From the NCBI GenBank assembly GCA_026391455.1, contig JAPLEH010000074.1, positions 44,459-108,458 on the forward strand: a stretch of DNA of 64,000 nucleotides. The letters run 5' to 3'. The notes below the pieces were generated by a model. The model was not told the origin of the DNA. It saw only the letters and a program-made list of their open reading frames with translations, and did not search any database. The position numbers and the translations under genes are program-made. The stretch's first letter is position 1. The number at the start of each line of letters is the position of its first letter. Source of the stretch: Bacteroidota bacterium (GTDB taxonomy: Bacteria > Bacteroidota > Bacteroidia > Chitinophagales > Chitinophagaceae). Below are positions 18,167-26,625 of the stretch, one piece after another.

Positions 18167-18919
18167 TTACTTTCTGTTCTCCAGCAACTGCAGTACAAAG
18201 TCTTTCTTGCGCTGTGATACAGGTATGCTATGCCCGCCTTCCAGAATGAGCGTGCCGCTGTCGGTTTTACGGTCGTACACCTTTATTTTGGAAGGATTTA
18301 CCAGGCAGGAATGGTGTGTTCGGATAAAGCCGGCTGGCGCCAGCAATTCTTCATAGGACCGGAGATTACGCGAAACAAATAAAGGCTCCGCATTACTGAA
18401 ATAAAATTTGGTATATGAACCGTCAGCTTCACAATAGAGAATATCGCTGATCTTTACGAAATAGGTCTTATCCACATCTTTGAGTACGATCTGGCGTTCC
18501 GGTTCATTTTTTCCGGCATATTGTTGCAGCAAGATGGACAGTTGCTGCTGCAGGGTATTGCTGGAAAGATGGCTCATTGCTTTTTCTAAGGCGCGGTGCA
18601 GATCTGCCGGATCAATGGGTTTCAGCAGGTAATCGATCGCACTGAAACGAAAGGCTTCAATGGCATATTGATTATGTGCGGTGGTGAATATGAGTTGAAA
18701 GGAGGGGGCTGATAGTAGTTTGAGCAGGTCAAAGCCCGTACCATCATTCATCTCCACATCCAGCAACACGATATCCGGAGAAACCAATCTGATTTGTTCC
18801 AACCCCGTTTGTACGCCGTCTGCTTCAGCAATCGTATGCATTCCGTTGGCCCAGGCACTTACCATATCTTTCAGCACGGCACGGATTTCCGGTTCATTGT
18901 CTACGAGTAGTATTTTCAT
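18167..18919 (-). CDS. LytTR response regulator paired with the 18930 kinase
   Basis: This is a 250-residue response regulator with a receiver domain (phosphoacceptor Asp54 in LLDVEMNDG, conserved Lys in LLKPIDP) and a C-terminal LytTR DNA-binding domain (about 145-250). Its start codon is ten bases downstream of the end of the histidine kinase gene on the same strand, so kinase and regulator form an operon. It closely resembles the regulator at 14457 along the whole length, including the NQYAIEAFRFSAIDYLLKP block, so the two derive from a duplication. Confidence 0.92.
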   Translation of the reverse strand: MKILLVDNEPEIRAVLKDMVSAWANGMHTIAEADGVQTGLEQIRLVSPDIVLLDVEMNDGTGFDLLKLLSAPSFQLIFTTAHNQYAIEAFRFSAIDYLLKPIDPADLHRALEKAMSHLSSNTLQQQLSILLQQYAGKNEPERQIVLKDVDKTYFVKISDILYCEADGSYTKFYFSNAEPLFVSRNLRSYEELLAPAGFIRTHHSCLVNPSKIKVYDRKTDSGTLILEGGHSIPVSQRKKDFVLQLLENRK

Positions 18920-18929
18920 GGTTTCAGGT

Positions 18930-20804
18930 TTACAGTTTTTTATACATCAGGGGTAAATGGATCTTTACGACCACACCTTCACCGGTTTCATTGTTGGCAA
19001 TACTGAAGCCCGCTTTTGTCTTAAGCTTAATATTCAGCAGGTAAATACGGTCGCGTATGATCTGACTGGCCCTGGATATATGCGCATTCTCCTCGCGGGG
19101 AACCGTATCCAATCCCTTGCCATTGTCGCTGATGCGGATCAGGATTTCTTTATCGTCTTTAGCGAACTGTATCAGTACTCTTCCGGGATAATGCAATCCG
19201 GCAAAGCCATGCTCGATACTGTTTTCCACAAAGGGCTGAATGATCATGGAAGGGATTTGCAACTCATCAATTTCCATATCCGGCGAAGCAGAAATATCAT
19301 AACTGAATGTTTGCGGGAAACGTATCTTTTGTACTTCCAGGTATTCATTGAGAAATTCCATTTCCTGTTCAATGGTCACATAATCTTTATAGGTACTTTC
19401 CAGCGTTTCGCGCATGATATGACTGAATTTGGAAAGATTGGAAGCCAATGCCTGTCCATCATTTTCACGTACTGCAAATTTTTGTAACGCTGTTAGTGCA
19501 TTGAAAAAGAAATGAGGGTTCATTCTTGCCCGGTTTAGGCGTTGCTCCGTTTCAAGAATATTTTTTTTATGCTGGAGAGATTGCTGGCGTACATACAGCC
19601 CGATCGCAACAGCGGCCACTGCACCTATAATGGCCAGCAGCAGGTACAGTTGTTTCTTCCGGTCCAGGTCTTTGATGGTGGTTTCATTCTTGGCCTGGTT
19701 GTATTTTTTTTCCAGTTCATTAATGGCTGCATTTTTTTCCACGGAAAAAAGGCTATCTCGAATAACCGTCATTCTTTCATGGGCCAGCAGCGAACGGCTC
19801 GGGTTTCCATTTGCCTTAGCAGCCAGATAAAGGTCATTATATGCACCGATCATCAGTTGCGGATTAAAGGCAGTGGCATACACCAATGCAGAATCGGCAT
19901 ACTGTTCGGCAGCTTTATAATGCTGTAGCTGATAGCAGGCTTTTGATTTTTTACTGAACCCGGTATAGGTGATCCGGTCAAACAGGTGTACACCCCGAGG
20001 GCTTTGGCGGATGATTTCATCTGCAAAAGAAATGGCGGATTGGTATTGACGGGTGGCCAGGGCATGGCTGGCCAGCAATTCATTGGCTTCCATATAAGCC
20101 AGCATATCCTGAAAGGCCTGTGCTGTATCCAACGATGATTTACCAAGTTGTAGTGCAGAATCGGCAAAAATTGAATTGTTTGTTTCGGTATACATATCCA
20201 GGTATTCATTGCCCAGTCGAACACCTACAGATGCGGATAACGAGGGTACTTTTTTCTGTTTATGTGCTGCTTCCAAACCTTTCCGGTAATACGCAATGGC
20301 CTTCTCCCGTTGTGCCAATTGAGAAAAAGCGGATGCCACATCAGTATAGGCTCGGCTCAGTCCGTATTGATCGTTTACCGCTATGGCAGCATCAATCCCC
20401 TGCAGGCAGGCAGTTACAAAACTGTCGGAGCGATTAAGCTCCTGATAAAGTTTGGACAACGTATTATAATGCCGCACCAGTAATTCTTTGCAATTATTTG
20501 CATTCAGTAATGTTTTCTCTGCCTCAAGAAATTGACGGGCAGCAGAATAATCCTTACGTGCAATGCTGAGCTGTGCCATCCAGTTCTCATAGAAGATCCG
20601 GCAACCCCCCTCTTTGTATTGCAATAATTGTTGTGTGTAATAAACAGCGGAATCAAGCCGGCCCGAATTAAAATAATAGCCCATCGGCGCCCTTAAGGTT
20701 TCGGCCTCCGCGCAGGAGCATTTTGTTTGAGCAGCCGCACCCAGACAAAAAAATAAAGCGGGTAAAAGGCCCATTCGCCGGTTGAAGAATCTAAGGCATT
20801 GCAT
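18930..20804 (-). CDS. LytS-type sensor histidine kinase with TPR sensor
   Basis: This is a 624-residue sensor kinase. A signal peptide (about 1-25) leads into a periplasmic array of TPR-like helical repeats (about 35-360), a coiled-coil linker, one membrane span (about 386-405), and a His_kinase domain of the LytS/YehU type. His431 in ARMNPHFFFNAL is the phosphorylated residue. A HATPase_c domain follows (VENSIEHGF, then DNGKGL). The TPR part probably senses a protein or peptide in the periplasm. The upstream 163-residue gene ends one base before this start, and the LytTR regulator follows after ten bases, so the three form one operon. Confidence 0.9.
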   Translation of the reverse strand: MQCLRFFNRRMGLLPALFFCLGAAAQTKCSCAEAETLRAPMGYYFNSGRLDSAVYYTQQLLQYKEGGCRIFYENWMAQLSIARKDYSAARQFLEAEKTLLNANNCKELLVRHYNTLSKLYQELNRSDSFVTACLQGIDAAIAVNDQYGLSRAYTDVASAFSQLAQREKAIAYYRKGLEAAHKQKKVPSLSASVGVRLGNEYLDMYTETNNSIFADSALQLGKSSLDTAQAFQDMLAYMEANELLASHALATRQYQSAISFADEIIRQSPRGVHLFDRITYTGFSKKSKACYQLQHYKAAEQYADSALVYATAFNPQLMIGAYNDLYLAAKANGNPSRSLLAHERMTVIRDSLFSVEKNAAINELEKKYNQAKNETTIKDLDRKKQLYLLLAIIGAVAAVAIGLYVRQQSLQHKKNILETEQRLNRARMNPHFFFNALTALQKFAVRENDGQALASNLSKFSHIMRETLESTYKDYVTIEQEMEFLNEYLEVQKIRFPQTFSYDISASPDMEIDELQIPSMIIQPFVENSIEHGFAGLHYPGRVLIQFAKDDKEILIRISDNGKGLDTVPREENAHISRASQIIRDRIYLLNIKLKTKAGFSIANNETGEGVVVKIHLPLMYKKL

Positions 20805-20805
20805 A

Positions 20806-21297
20806 TTAAATACTGATTAAAGCAGGTACTTTTCCACCGGTCATCATACTCATGCTCAGGTTGGCACAGTGCACTGCCTGTAAGATAAGAAATGAATCAC
20901 ACTCTTCTTCAAACTCCTCGTTCAGCTGCAGGGCATAGTCATGCGATTCCTTCACCCAGTTCACCGAGGGGAGCAGGGTCAGTAATTCTTCTCCATCCTT
21001 ATTCTGCAGGGAAAAACGCAGTTTCCACCCGGCTGATTTTTTAAAAAGATATTTCTTTTTCCGGCATACCACCCGCAGGCTTATCAGGGCCCCGGGTTCC
21101 ACTTTGATGCGGGCTATGGTCTTGTTCCCATCACAAGTAATCCAGGAGCCAGTGCCCTCCGGCATAATAGAATAAGTGTTCCCCGTTTGTATCTCCGCTA
21201 TCCGGAAATCATTGTCCTGGTAAGCCAGCCGGGCCGAAACGTTTCTATCCGTTGATTCAAGGGCAAACAATGTTTTATGTAAGGTTTGAATCGTCAT
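20806..21297 (-). CDS. hypothetical protein, first gene of the HK-RR operon
   Basis: I do not recognise this 163-residue protein. It has no signal peptide or membrane span, so it is presumably cytoplasmic. Composition alternates short strands and turns (for example ARIKVEPGALISLRVVCRKKKYLF), which suggests a beta-rich fold, with an acidic EEFEEECDSF patch near residue 130. Its stop codon is one base before the kinase start, so it is almost certainly co-transcribed with the kinase and regulator. That makes it a candidate accessory factor or an output of the system, but this is inference from position only. Confidence 0.65.
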   Translation of the reverse strand: MTIQTLHKTLFALESTDRNVSARLAYQDNDFRIAEIQTGNTYSIMPEGTGSWITCDGNKTIARIKVEPGALISLRVVCRKKKYLFKKSAGWKLRFSLQNKDGEELLTLLPSVNWVKESHDYALQLNEEFEEECDSFLILQAVHCANLSMSMMTGGKVPALISI

Positions 21298-21523
21298 ACT
21301 TTAATCTGGTGTCAAAACTAACGGACCCGATAGTTGCAGGTAATTGCTTTCAGCATTGCACTGATCTGTTTCACCGGCGACCTGTATGGTTGCATAACTG
21401 AAAAAGGCTCAGACAGGGCCCGCTGTCGCGGCAGATATCATTTATGAACTGTCCGGTATCACTGGTGAAACGGGCTGTAACTGTTTTTTAACGCTGAGTA
21501 GTTTTGGTACAAATTAATGGACA

Positions 21524-22633
21524 ATGAAAACTGTTGTATTAGCTGTATTGATCTTTTGTTGCACGCTCACCGGAACTGCACAACCGGGTGATTACAATGG
21601 CCCTGCTAAAATTACTGTGAAAGCATTCTGGGACGGAGCGGCCAAACTGGAAAAATCTGTAGCCAATGGAGGGTCGGCCCTGGACGGGGATAACCTGGTA
21701 GGGCTTTTCCGGAAGATAGGGGATACAAAGCAAAAAGACCCTTCTTATGATGTGTCAGCAATGGAAGCAAAAGCAAAAGAACTGTCGGCAGGTATGGGTA
21801 GAATTAAAAAGAATAATGAAGCAGCCGTACAGAACAATCAGGACAAAAGAATGATTTATAATAAGGTGAGCGAACTGTTGCGGTCACTCTTCGAAGTATC
21901 GGTGGATGTAAGCACCCATGATCTTCCCAAAGTAACGGCAACAATAAACGCCTATAAACAAAGAACGGAAGAACTTTTGAAGCTGGATATGAGCCAGAAT
22001 AAAAAAGACCTTGAAAGAGAACTGAGGTATATCAATGCATCAGCAAAGCATGCGGAGAAAGACCTGGCCGAACTTGAAACACATTGCCGCGGGGCCATCA
22101 ACGCAGATTATGCACTGGCCGAATACTATGAATTACAATTCCACCAGGCCCGCTGGGATGCAGCACAGCGGGTTTATCCGGCTGAAGAAAGTTTTAAAAC
22201 CGCTTACCAGCTAGCCACAAAGTTACTAAAAGGCCTGGGTTCACCGGATGATATAAAGGCCATGGCCTCTAAATCGAAAGAACAAAAGATAAAAGACACA
22301 CGCGTGCCTGCCGGCCTGGTATCGGATGCAGCCCTGGAAAAAATATTCGTGGAGACCTTTAATAAATACCATAGTGAAGAATTTAAAGGCACTGCATTCA
22401 AAGCAGTCATTCTGAGCAGCGAGTGGTCGGTGGAAAGACATGAGGTAACCGGCATTGTAACCGGAAGGATACGAAAGGGTGCTGTGGTGTATAAAGGAAA
22501 AGATGGTAAATGCTATCTCGTGGCCAGCTTCTTTATCCGGCAGGAATATGTGGGCAATTCATTTCTTGCCAATACCATATCTGCATACCCGGTAATGGGG
22601 AGCTATGAAATGCTATGCGCGAATGTAAAATAA
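21524..22633 (+). CDS. secreted protein, paralogue of the 15358 gene
   Basis: I do not recognise a named family. The 369-residue protein has a signal peptide (1-19, ending TGTAQ), then the module GPAKITVKAFWDGAAKL shared with the 599-residue protein at 15358. A long Lys/Glu-rich helical region follows (about 70-245), then a C-terminal domain with SDAALEKIF, SSEWSVERHEVTG, DGKCYLVASF and a last Cys seven residues or so from the end. A -7 box (TAGTTTTG, 21499-21506) lies 17 bases before the start. It is divergent from the kinase operon and may be its target. Confidence 0.65.
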   Translation: MKTVVLAVLIFCCTLTGTAQPGDYNGPAKITVKAFWDGAAKLEKSVANGGSALDGDNLVGLFRKIGDTKQKDPSYDVSAMEAKAKELSAGMGRIKKNNEAAVQNNQDKRMIYNKVSELLRSLFEVSVDVSTHDLPKVTATINAYKQRTEELLKLDMSQNKKDLERELRYINASAKHAEKDLAELETHCRGAINADYALAEYYELQFHQARWDAAQRVYPAEESFKTAYQLATKLLKGLGSPDDIKAMASKSKEQKIKDTRVPAGLVSDAALEKIFVETFNKYHSEEFKGTAFKAVILSSEWSVERHEVTGIVTGRIRKGAVVYKGKDGKCYLVASFFIRQEYVGNSFLANTISAYPVMGSYEMLCANVK

Positions 22634-22659
22634 CCTATAGCAATTAAGATGTAAACCAC

Positions 22660-23931
22660 ATGATCAACACCTGCAAGACGACAATTCAGCAACTGCTGCT
22701 AATTCTTTTATTTTTAATGAAGGTGCAATTAACCGATGCACAGGTGGTATTGTTTACCGAGGGTTTTGAAACCAATGGTGAAGGCACCCGCTATACCAGC
22801 AATACATTTTCTTTTTGTGCCGGCATACCGGGCAATAATCCTGATTATTTCCTGCGTACCAATACCAATCCAGTACTGCCCGCCGGTTGCACCATTGGGT
22901 TTACGGATGCACTCACCAACCTGCAGGGCTCTTTCTTCTGGGCCGGTGAAGATATACGGAGCAGCAGTCCGGTGCCCAATGGAAATCCGCCCGGGCAGAT
23001 CACCACTCAACTGATCAATATCACCAGCTTTGTTTCATTGAATGTATCATTATACCTGGCCACTTCTTCCAATAATAATGTACGCTGGGAAACGGCAGAT
23101 TCCATCAATATTCAGGCCAGTATCAATGGCGGGCCTTTTAATACGGTTGGCCGTTTTATGGGAGATAATATCGCCGGCGGCCGTTTACGGATTGATGGGA
23201 ACCTGGATGGTGCCATTACGGGGGCCGATCCGGCCACAGTATGTGATCAGCTCAATTTTACCCGGTACAATTTTGCCATTCCGGGTACCGGCACTTCATT
23301 GCGGGTACGACTTGATTTTGATCAGTTGGGTGGTACCGAAGAATTAGGCATCGATCAGATCCAGGTGACAGGCGTTTCTACATTGCCTGTAAAGCTGTTG
23401 TATTTCAATGCATCCCGGCAGGCCGATCAATCGATCTACTTAAAATGGAAAACAGCAGCGGGGTCACAGGCTGCCAACTTTGATATAGAAAGAAGCCAGG
23501 ATGGAATCCAATTTTCATTGCTGCGTTCGGTGGTGGCCGGAAACCAGGATCAGTTCGCCGACACTGATCATTATCCCTTTGTCGGCACCTGTTATTATCG
23601 GTTGAAAATGACAGATGTGAATGGAGTTATTACATACAGTGCGGTGGTGGTCTTGCAACAAAGACCCATTGAATTTACGATCATGGCTGTATGGCCCAAT
23701 CCGGTAAGCGATCAGGCCACCATCGTGATAAATGCACCAATGCCTGTAACAGGCCATATCTCGGTATGGAATATGGCAGGAAAAAAATGTATGCAGTTGC
23801 CCATAGCCGTATTGAACGGACAGACAGTATATCATTTACCTGTACAAAATCTGCAAGAAGGCTTTTACATCTTACAGGTTGTTGACCAAAGGGGTACCCT
23901 GGTCGGGAAGACCAAATTGCTTAAACAATAA
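22660..23931 (+). CDS. T9SS type A secreted protein
   Basis: This is a 423-residue secreted protein. It has a signal peptide (about 1-28, ending TDAQ), a jelly-roll-like N-terminal domain (about 32-245) opening LFTEGFETNGEG, a linker domain with LPVKLLYFNASRQ (a common lead-in before Bacteroidetes sorting domains), an Ig-like repeat, and a C-terminal Por_secre_tail (about 345-423; WPNPVSDQATI, then GFYILQV). The last is a type A sorting signal of the type IX secretion system. The cargo function is unknown. It follows the 21524 gene by 26 bases on the same strand, so the two are probably one operon. Confidence 0.8.
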   Translation: MINTCKTTIQQLLLILLFLMKVQLTDAQVVLFTEGFETNGEGTRYTSNTFSFCAGIPGNNPDYFLRTNTNPVLPAGCTIGFTDALTNLQGSFFWAGEDIRSSSPVPNGNPPGQITTQLINITSFVSLNVSLYLATSSNNNVRWETADSINIQASINGGPFNTVGRFMGDNIAGGRLRIDGNLDGAITGADPATVCDQLNFTRYNFAIPGTGTSLRVRLDFDQLGGTEELGIDQIQVTGVSTLPVKLLYFNASRQADQSIYLKWKTAAGSQAANFDIERSQDGIQFSLLRSVVAGNQDQFADTDHYPFVGTCYYRLKMTDVNGVITYSAVVVLQQRPIEFTIMAVWPNPVSDQATIVINAPMPVTGHISVWNMAGKKCMQLPIAVLNGQTVYHLPVQNLQEGFYILQVVDQRGTLVGKTKLLKQ

Positions 23932-23942
23932 CCGATAAGCCG

Positions 23943-25811
23943 CTATGATTTCTTCATATCCTGTTTATATAAAACCGGCAGGCTGATCTTTACCAGCACA
24001 CCTTTGCCTTCCGGATTGTTGTCAATACTGAAACCAGCACGGGTCTTCAGTTTAATATTCAGGAGGTAAATGCGGTCGCGTATGATCTGGCTGGCACGGG
24101 AAATATGTTCGCTTTCTTCTTTTGGTGAAGTGGCCAGCCCTTTGCCATTATCGGTAATATTGATATGCAGATCATTCCCGCTTTTATTGAACGAAACACT
24201 GATATGGCCGGCATAATCGATACCTGTAAAACCATGTTCAATACTGTTTTCCACGAATGGCTGCAGGATCATGGAAGGGAGTAATAATTCTTCCGGTTCT
24301 ATATCCGGAGCAGACGTAATGGCATAAGTAAATTTTTGAGGGAATCGTACTTTTTGTAATTCCAGGTATTCGTTCAAAAAATCAGTTTCCTGCTCTACCG
24401 TTACATATTCTTTATAAGTACTCTCCAGTGTTTCACGCATGATATGCGAAAATTTAGAGAGATTAGAGGCAATGGATTTCCCATCATTGCCCTGTAAGGC
24501 AAAGCTCTGTAACGAAGAAAGGGCATTGAAAAAGAAATGCGGGTTCATCCGGGCTCTGTTGAGCCTTTGTTCGGTTTCCAGTATCTTCTGTTTATTCTTC
24601 AGCGTTTGCTGACGAATAAAAAAGATAAGCCCGATCAATGCAAATAAACCGGCTGTGGCGAGCAGTACATAAATCCTTTTTTGCTGCGCCAGTTCTTTAA
24701 TGGCCCGCTGGTCCTGTGCTTTATTATACTTTGCTTCCATCTCTGTGGCAGCATCCATATTTTCCTTTTTCACCAGGCTGTCATTGATCACCCTGAATTT
24801 TTCCAGGTATAGTAATGCCATCTTCGGATCTTCTTTGGCTTTATAGGCCTCATACAGCCGGTCATGAATACTCCGCCGCAAATAAGCATTATTACTTTGC
24901 TTAGTGTACTCAAAAGCTTTGTTCAGGTTTTCAATTGCCTCGTCATGCCGGTTTAACCCCGTAAGGGCTACGCCCCTGTCTGTGTAGAATGAATTCAATA
25001 ATGTCGGGGAGCTTTTCTCTGTTAATAAGGTTTGTAATGTATCGGAGTATAATAAGGCCTTATCAAAATGCTTCCGAACCATTTCGAATTTCCCCATGGA
25101 CAAATAATTACGGATGATCATCGTACGGTTGTTAATGGCCTTTGCATATTGCAGTGCAACGGGGGCCACTAATGCGGCGGAGTCAACATATATTTCCTTT
25201 TCAGTATCGTCATACATTCTTCCATAAGCTGTTACGAGGTAAGAGTAGGCCTGTGCAATTGTAGTCAAATCAAGGGACTGCAGTGCAAGTGCCACACCTT
25301 TTTTCTGGTATTCCAGGTTTTTCGCCTGTAACTTTCTGTTGGAATAGGCATTGCCGATACTCAAGCACATACGGGCCTGCAGGTAGTATTCCTTTGCATT
25401 GGTGGCAGCTTCAAGCCCCCGGAAATAGAAATGATTCGAACTGTCTGCATTCCCTTTTTTGGAGTAATAAAGTCCCGCTGTCAGGTTACTCATTACATCA
25501 GCATAAAGGTTATACGACTTCTTAAGATTTGCCTGTACCTGTAAAGCTGTGGCCAGGCTTAAATCCGGTTTGGACTGAGCGTTTTGCAGCATGGCTTCCA
25601 GTGTAAGACCAATAAGCCGGCAGCAGGGGTCATCACTTTTTTTCTGATTCTCAATAAATGCTGTAGCTTCTTCAAAGCCACCTGTATTGATTGCATTCTC
25701 CAGCTTTATTCTTTCGGAATTTGAAAAACTTCCACAAGTACAATTCTTTTGTGCATAATTAATACCAGTCATGGTGAACAGCAAAATGTATAACAGGATA
25801 ATCTTTCGCAT
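23943..25811 (-). CDS. LytS-type sensor histidine kinase with TPR sensor (orphan)
   Basis: This 622-residue paralogue of the kinase at 18930 has the same order of parts: signal peptide (1-20), periplasmic TPR repeats (about 30-350), a coiled coil, one membrane span (about 380-399), His425 in ARMNPHFFFNAL, and a HATPase_c domain (VENSIEHGF, DNGKGL). The kinase halves are far more alike than the TPR halves, so they probably sense different inputs. No response regulator is adjacent. The LytTR regulator at 14457, which also lacks a kinase, is the obvious candidate partner. It converges with the T9SS gene, with only 11 bases between stops. Confidence 0.88.
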   Translation of the reverse strand: MRKIILLYILLFTMTGINYAQKNCTCGSFSNSERIKLENAINTGGFEEATAFIENQKKSDDPCCRLIGLTLEAMLQNAQSKPDLSLATALQVQANLKKSYNLYADVMSNLTAGLYYSKKGNADSSNHFYFRGLEAATNAKEYYLQARMCLSIGNAYSNRKLQAKNLEYQKKGVALALQSLDLTTIAQAYSYLVTAYGRMYDDTEKEIYVDSAALVAPVALQYAKAINNRTMIIRNYLSMGKFEMVRKHFDKALLYSDTLQTLLTEKSSPTLLNSFYTDRGVALTGLNRHDEAIENLNKAFEYTKQSNNAYLRRSIHDRLYEAYKAKEDPKMALLYLEKFRVINDSLVKKENMDAATEMEAKYNKAQDQRAIKELAQQKRIYVLLATAGLFALIGLIFFIRQQTLKNKQKILETEQRLNRARMNPHFFFNALSSLQSFALQGNDGKSIASNLSKFSHIMRETLESTYKEYVTVEQETDFLNEYLELQKVRFPQKFTYAITSAPDIEPEELLLPSMILQPFVENSIEHGFTGIDYAGHISVSFNKSGNDLHINITDNGKGLATSPKEESEHISRASQIIRDRIYLLNIKLKTRAGFSIDNNPEGKGVLVKISLPVLYKQDMKKS

Positions 25812-26062
25812 ATGGAGTAGATTAAAGATGTGTTTAAGTGTTTGGTAAACAGGCAGGCCCGGGTAAAACCTAAGCGGGGTCAGGCAGAATTTATGTTGTT
25901 TGGTTATAAATGAATCATTTAAAAATAAGATAAATACTTAATAACCGGGCTGATTTAACTGTTAGTTTATTAACAACTGGTGTGAACAATCGGTTACTCA
26001 TTTATCGCCGGCACTTATTCATTTGATTGTATCATTTATTGCTGTCAGTGATTGCCGGGGGT

Positions 26063-26087
26063 AAAAAAAAATCCTGCAAGCAGGATT
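26063..26087 (-). terminator. intrinsic terminator for the 26106-26536 gene pair
   Basis: AATCCTGC (26070-26077) and GCAGGATT (26080-26087) form a tight hairpin. On the minus strand it is followed by a run of U (26063-26069). It lies 20 bases after the stop of the minus-strand gene. Confidence 0.8.
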
Positions 26088-26105
26088 CTCTTTTGGTCAT
26101 AATGC

Positions 26106-26330
26106 TCAGGGTTTAGGCTGTTTCTTATCTTGTATTCTTTTCCATATGGCCATCATAGCGAGTGGAGGTACCGCCAAAATTATTATAGTCAGTTTTGGAA
26201 AGTAACTTCCATCACCGGTTATTGACGCCTGCCAATTGTTGATAGCAGGGGCAATCCATCTGTCGGTCAGTGTAAGCCAGGTGCAAATGCCAATAATCAA
26301 GATGGCAATGATCAGGAAGGACGTTTTCAT
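26106..26330 (-). CDS. small membrane protein
   Basis: I do not recognise this 74-residue protein. It has two hydrophobic segments (about residues 4-22 and 46-62) and a basic tail (WKRIQDKKQPK), so it is probably an inner-membrane protein with two spans. Its start codon overlaps the stop of the upstream small gene by four bases, so they are translationally coupled. A good terminator follows. Confidence 0.6.
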   Translation of the reverse strand: MKTSFLIIAILIIGICTWLTLTDRWIAPAINNWQASITGDGSYFPKLTIIILAVPPLAMMAIWKRIQDKKQPKP

Positions 26331-26536
26331 GTGCGCTCTTTTTTAACCGGGTTATAGAACCATACCGCCAGGCAGGCAAAAGCGATGATCATGGGTACCC
26401 GTTTCGATAATTTTACATCATTCTGTTCCTCCACTAATACGATGCCCAGCGCTCCGAGCACTACAATGGCCAGAATGATCAGTCCTTTTTTAAGCTTGCC
26501 CGTTTTGGGCCAGAAATCTTCTTTACTAAATTTCAT
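26327..26536 (-). CDS. small membrane protein
   Basis: I do not recognise this 69-residue protein. A charged N terminus (KFSKEDFWPKTGKLKKG) precedes two hydrophobic spans (about 18-34 and 46-61). It is the first gene of a two-gene operon with the coupled 74-residue membrane protein. Both could be subunits of one small membrane complex, but nothing else supports a role. Confidence 0.6.
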   Translation of the reverse strand: MKFSKEDFWPKTGKLKKGLIILAIVVLGALGIVLVEEQNDVKLSKRVPMIIAFACLAVWFYNPVKKERT

Positions 26537-26625
26537 ACGATTAAATTTCAGGTTTGTTGGTAATAGGAATACCGCATAAAATTACTTGAATGCGGTATTC
26601 CATCTTCGAATCTATAGGATGAGGC

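Noticed and set aside
21366..21473. Imperfect inverted match (CTGTTTCACCGG and CTGGTGAAACGG) in the gap between the kinase operon and the secreted-protein gene
   Set aside because: Ten of twelve matches at a distance of about 84 bases is weak, and it does not fit LytTR direct repeats; not listed as an operator.
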